A stretch of 64,000 bases of DNA from Rapana venosa (taxonomy: Eukaryota; Mollusca; Gastropoda; Neogastropoda; Muricidae), in contig CM054159.1 in assembly GCA_028751875.1 (NCBI GenBank), positions 8,987,592 through 9,051,591 on the forward strand, given 5' to 3'. Positions 60,421 to 64,000 of this stretch are shown here, one piece after another (positions within the stretch are counted from its first letter, which is position 1; each line of letters opens with the position of its first letter). The notes under the pieces were generated by a model that worked only from the letters and a program-made list of their open reading frames with translations, was not told where the DNA came from and made no database searches. Made by a program: the position numbers and the translations under genes.

Positions 60421-61260
60421 CCAATAACAATCAATGAAGTAAAAGATATATTATTTTCCCTTCCTAATAAGGAAACTTCTGTTGGATTAGATGCCATATC
60501 CAATGATATGCTTAAACAGTTACCAGAAAACTTAATTCTTCTAATGCATAAATTTTCCAAAAGTGTTGGACTGGAGGTGCAATGCCAATGAACTGGAAGC
60601 AGTCTATTATTGTTCCCATTCATAAGCAAGGAAAGCCTAAAACTGATAAAACTAGCTATAGGCCCATAGCACTGACTTCTAACATTGGTAAGCTTATGGA
60701 GAAAATTATTCTAAAGAGGCTTGTGTATTACTGTCAGTAAAAATAACGTAGTTCCTGTCAATCAAGCAGGCTTTCAAAAAGGTAGATCAGCAATTGATAA
60801 CTTAGTTAAAGTAACAACACAGGTCAAACAACAATTTGCGAGAAGAAAAAATTCTACTCGCAACATTTTTTGATGTAAAGAAAGCCTACACCAAGTTTGG
60901 CATGCTAAATTACTGTATAAACTGAAGACTATAGGTTTTTCTGGGCATTTTTTCTATTATATTAAAAGCTTTTTATGTAATAGAAGTATGCAAGTGAGAG
61001 TAGGGAATACATATTCAAACTTTAGGTCATTGCATATGGGTTTACCACAGGGTTCAGTTATAGCCCCTTTTCTATTTAATTTATTTCTGTATGATTTACC
61101 CACAAAACTGTCTAAAGACGTTGTCCTGGTGCAATATGCTGATGATATATGTATATGGATGAATGTCACTATGAAGCGTGCTACAACAAAGAGGATGATA
61201 AACTATACCAGAAAAGTATATCAAAAAGAGCTAGATAATTTACAAATGGCCTGACATTAT
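60421..61260 (+). pseudogene. LINE 2 ORF2, reverse transcriptase part
   Basis: Motifs in order are GLDAISNDMLKQLP, SYRPIALTSNIGKLMEKII, NQAGFQKGRSAIDNL, GLPQGSVIAPFLFNLF, and the catalytic YADD at 61135-61146. Stops and shifts occur near 60585, 60738 and 60870. Confidence 0.82.
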
Positions 61261-62640
61261 CTACAGAAAAAACGCACATTATTCTTTTTAATAATGGCAG
61301 TGATCTAGATACACTGCCACAGTTTACGATTGGAGTGGAGCCAATTCAGTATAAAAGTAAGGTAAAATTTTTAGGCATTCAACTTACATCAGAATTAACT
61401 TGAAAGCTCATATTGGATACATTTTAACAAAAGCAAGGAAATGCATCACTTTTCTTAAAATGGTTAGCAGACAGTCCTGGGAACAAGATATCTTCACTCT
61501 TAAATGCTTGTCTAAGTCACTTGTATGTTCCAAACTGTCTTATGCACAAGAAGTCTTTTTCAGTGCTCCTAACTATTTACTTAAAAAACTCCAAAGTATA
61601 GATTGTAAGGCGTTCAAACTTGCACTTGGGGTACCATTCCATGCAACCACCAAAGGAACCTTATAAGGAAATTGGGGAACTTCCCCTAGCTGAATACCAA
61701 CTTTCATGCGTTAAATGTGTGTTAGCACGAATGACGAAAATTTTGTCTGTAGTGAATTAAAAAGTTCAAGCAGAAACGGATTTTCCAAAAAGGGCTAAAC
61801 AAATTTCGTGTTTAATGCCTATTGGCACCTATGTATCAGACCTTTTTCAAAAATCTAAACTTAATAAATATGATTTAGAAACACAAAAAGAAGCTTTACC
61901 ATGTCCTTCATGGGAGATGAATAAAGCCTGTTTTGATATAGAATATATTAATGAAAAAAGAATGAAAATCAAAACATCATGGTTGCAGATGTTCAGTCGC
62001 ATATTGAAAATAAGTATTCTGACTGTTACAAGTTTATTCGGATGGATCTGTTTTAGAAAATCATGACACAGGCTCTGCATTTGTCATACCAGCACTTAAA
62101 ATTGAGAAATCGTACTATCTTCGTAAACATCGTTCAATATCTACAGCTGAACTTATTGCAGTTCTTAAGGCTCTTAACCATATTCTAGATTTTCCACATT
62201 CCTTCTTTCATATCTTGCTTTGTGTTGACTCCAAGTCATTATTGTGTGCTATAAAATCCCCAAACTTCAAGGTCTTCAGAATTATTTTTGAAATTAAATA
62301 TGTCATACACCTCCTAAGTTTAAGAGGTATTCCTGTTTCTTTTTGTTGGGTGCCTTCTCACATTGGAATTTTTTCAAATGAGTGGGCTGACAGAGCTGCA
62401 AAAAAGGGGCAAGACATGATATGATCGATAGAACTGGATGTTCCCTTATCTCTACAGGAAGGAAACCGTATATTAGAACAAACCTCATGGGGTAAGTTTA
62501 AAGAATCTGATCAATTAAAGGAACGATATTTAAAAAGTTGTCTGACCACTGCCCATATTTCTTGTTATATGGCTCCTTCTCAAATAGATTCGCGTTTTAT
62601 ATCAGTGAGAAGGGTTAATTCACATATTTTAGAATAAAGT
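61261..62640 (+). pseudogene. LINE 2 ORF2, connection and RNase H part
   Basis: An RNase H domain is open without interruption from about 62032 to 62424. It shows VYSDGS (first catalytic Asp, 62041), STAELIAVLKAL (Glu), LCVDSKSLL (Asp) and WVPSHIGIFSNEWADRAA (His and last Asp). All four acidic positions are present. Upstream, frames at 61400-61666 and 61815-62066 carry the connection region. A Cys/His motif (RCLCGD...HIIFDC) follows near 62680-62725. Confidence 0.82.
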
Positions 62641-63105
62641 TAAATGCATTCCTTACAAAATGTTGTGAACATGTTAGATGTCTATGTGGGGATCTTATTT
62701 CCAATACTCATATCATATTTGATTGCCCTATTGTAAAACCTTTTTTTACCTACATTTTCTAAACAGTTTCTGGAAAATGTATTTGAAAATTCAAAGCTTG
62801 CCTTTGCCATTGCCAGATGTTTATTGCATAGTCCACTTGAATATTTATTGTAGTTACATTATTGATATTTCATGTTTCCACACTGTTGAGTTTATATTTT
62901 GCTCCTGTTTAAAAGTACTATCATTACTTTTCTAGGTTGGTTGGGTGTTTTTTTTTCAAAAAAATATACCAACACTGATGCTATTTCTTAACCTTTTCTC
63001 CTTCCACTCCTTCTTTTCCCTTCTTTAACTTCCACTACACTTTCTATTTCCCTCGTCTAATATCACTTAGAGTGAACAGACGTTAAATTGAAGACAACAA
63101 TCACT

Positions 63106-63458
63106 TGAAGGAGTGAAAGCTTGTGACGTTTATTCCTCATACGTCATCGACTTTCACGTCACTGACGTAGTTTTTTGAGAGCGTGATTTAGCAGGGTGGC
63201 CAAGCTGAGCTGCTTAGTAATTGTTGTTTTTCCCCCCGTACGGCTACGATAAAGTGTGCAGTAGAGCGACCCCTTGACACACTGTTTCCAGATCTAAAAG
63301 AGACCCAGATCCAAACTACAGCCAATACACAAGACACATGGAACAAAAGACAAGAGGAGATGAAGAACAACTATGATAAAAAAAAAAATGTTTGCGATCT
63401 TCTGCCTCCGCTCTACACAGGACAGGCTGTTCAGAGTTCAGCATAAGTAAACCAGAGC
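63106..63458. promoter_or_regulatory. Spacer between two LINE 2 copies, with clustered CRE-type half-sites
   Basis: Four TGACGT/ACGTCA cores lie within 45 bp: 63124-63129, 63141-63146, 63156-63161 and 63163-63168. Such sites are recognised by CREB/ATF-type bZIP factors. No TATA box or exon is evident next to them, so a promoter or enhancer role is only a possibility. The rest of the spacer is unassigned. Confidence 0.35.
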
Positions 63459-64000
63459 GTTGTTGTTGTTGACTTCAATTTTACGTCTGTTCACTTCTAG
63501 TGATATTAGACGAGGGGGAACAAATGGAGGGGTGGATGTCTTATTAACAACAAAAAATAGATAAATAAAAAAAAAAAAAAAAATTACCCCCCCAAAAAAA
63601 ACAACATCAACAACAACACCAACCATGCTTTTACAAAACAAATCACATAAAGAAACTTGGCAATGCAACAGGAATTATAAAAACCTAAAAACATGTCATT
63701 AACGTTAATGCAACTATAACAAATGTCCTAAGGGACTGCGATAAAGGCCTTTCACAATTTCAAATGCCAGTTTTAAATTATTGAATATGCTGGTAAAGGA
63801 ATTGTCAGAAAAATGAGGCATGAAAGGTTTTACACTCTGGCAGTCAAAAAGTATATGAGTATTGGTGATATTCTCACCACATCGACATTAACCATTTTTG
63901 CTGAATTTGGTTATCAATGCATTTAGTTTCATTCTATAAAATAAAGCAGTAATTCTTCTTGACGTAAAAACATTTACACAAGCCTTTGAATGGTTCACGA
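63459..64000 (-). mobile_element. LINE 2 family copy, inverted, 3' part only (runs off the window)
   Basis: On the minus strand it ends in the same 'gtctaatatcactagaagtg' tail and CAA repeats at 63459-63515. Further in, it encodes RMKLNALITKFSKNG, then CRCGENITNTHILFDC and LAFEIVKGLYRSPLGHLL. This is homologous, clearly but not identically, to the C-terminal end of LINE 2 (about 62640-62860). The rest of the element lies beyond 64000. Confidence 0.8.

Larger units (their letters stand above)
57235..63105 (+). mobile_element. LINE 2: decayed non-LTR retrotransposon with SGNH ORF1 and RNase H
   Basis: In order: a 5' region (start set at about 57235 by change of sequence character only), ORF1, ORF2 (endonuclease, reverse transcriptase, RNase H, C-terminal Cys/His motif) and a 3'UTR. 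The 3'UTR ends 'gtctaatatcacttagagtg', then aattgaag and CAA-type tail. A second copy in reverse orientation begins at 63459, and its shared end helps fix the 3' boundary. Many frameshifts and stops show it is inactive. The RT motifs and RNase H fit the I/Jockey-type part of the LINE tree, but the clade is not assigned. Confidence 0.88.

Overview
This is a window of animal nuclear DNA. It carries one large, clearly coding host locus set in long, repeat-rich non-coding sequence. The host gene is spliced, there are tRNA- and 5S-derived SINEs, several non-LTR retrotransposons, and very many (TG)n, (AG)n, (TA)n and poly(dG)/poly(dC) tracts. Together these suggest a lophotrochozoan, most likely a marine gastropod mollusc. 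That placement is inference from genome style, not from a diagnostic gene. There is no sign of prokaryotic organisation: no operons, Shine-Dalgarno sites or CRISPR array.

Layout. 1-5.5 kb: SINE copies, short LINE 3' tails and simple repeats. 5.5-7.1 kb: a non-autonomous DNA transposon with inverted ends. 9.2 kb: a SINE with a perfect 12-bp target-site duplication. 12.3-17.3 kb: a nearly complete but broken LINE (coiled-coil ORF1; ORF2 with endonuclease and reverse transcriptase). 17.3-35.1 kb: intron or intergenic DNA with more SINEs, a possible solo LTR, a coding-like segment split by an (AG)n tract, and two candidate upstream exons (18544-18904 and 32536-32695). 35.1-41.6 kb: two large coding exons of a nuclear zinc-finger protein of about 1713 residues. 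41.6-57 kb: probable 3'UTR and downstream DNA, strongly T/G-rich on the + strand, with a 28-bp minisatellite and a chimeric tRNA/5S SINE. 57.2-63.1 kb: a second, more decayed LINE (SGNH-hydrolase ORF1; ORF2 with endonuclease, reverse transcriptase and RNase H). From 63.46 kb to the window end: the 3' part of another copy of that LINE family in opposite orientation.

The host protein is the most interesting item. Its N-terminal exon holds four spaced hydrophobic motifs of the form hxxhhxxxh. One of them exactly fits the CoRNR-box consensus used by nuclear-receptor corepressors. The C-terminal exon adds an AT-hook, two PxDL(S/T)-type CtBP-binding motifs and four C2H2 zinc fingers. This reads as a DNA- or chromatin-bound corepressor scaffold. 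I could not assign it to a named family. All function here is predicted from motifs only.
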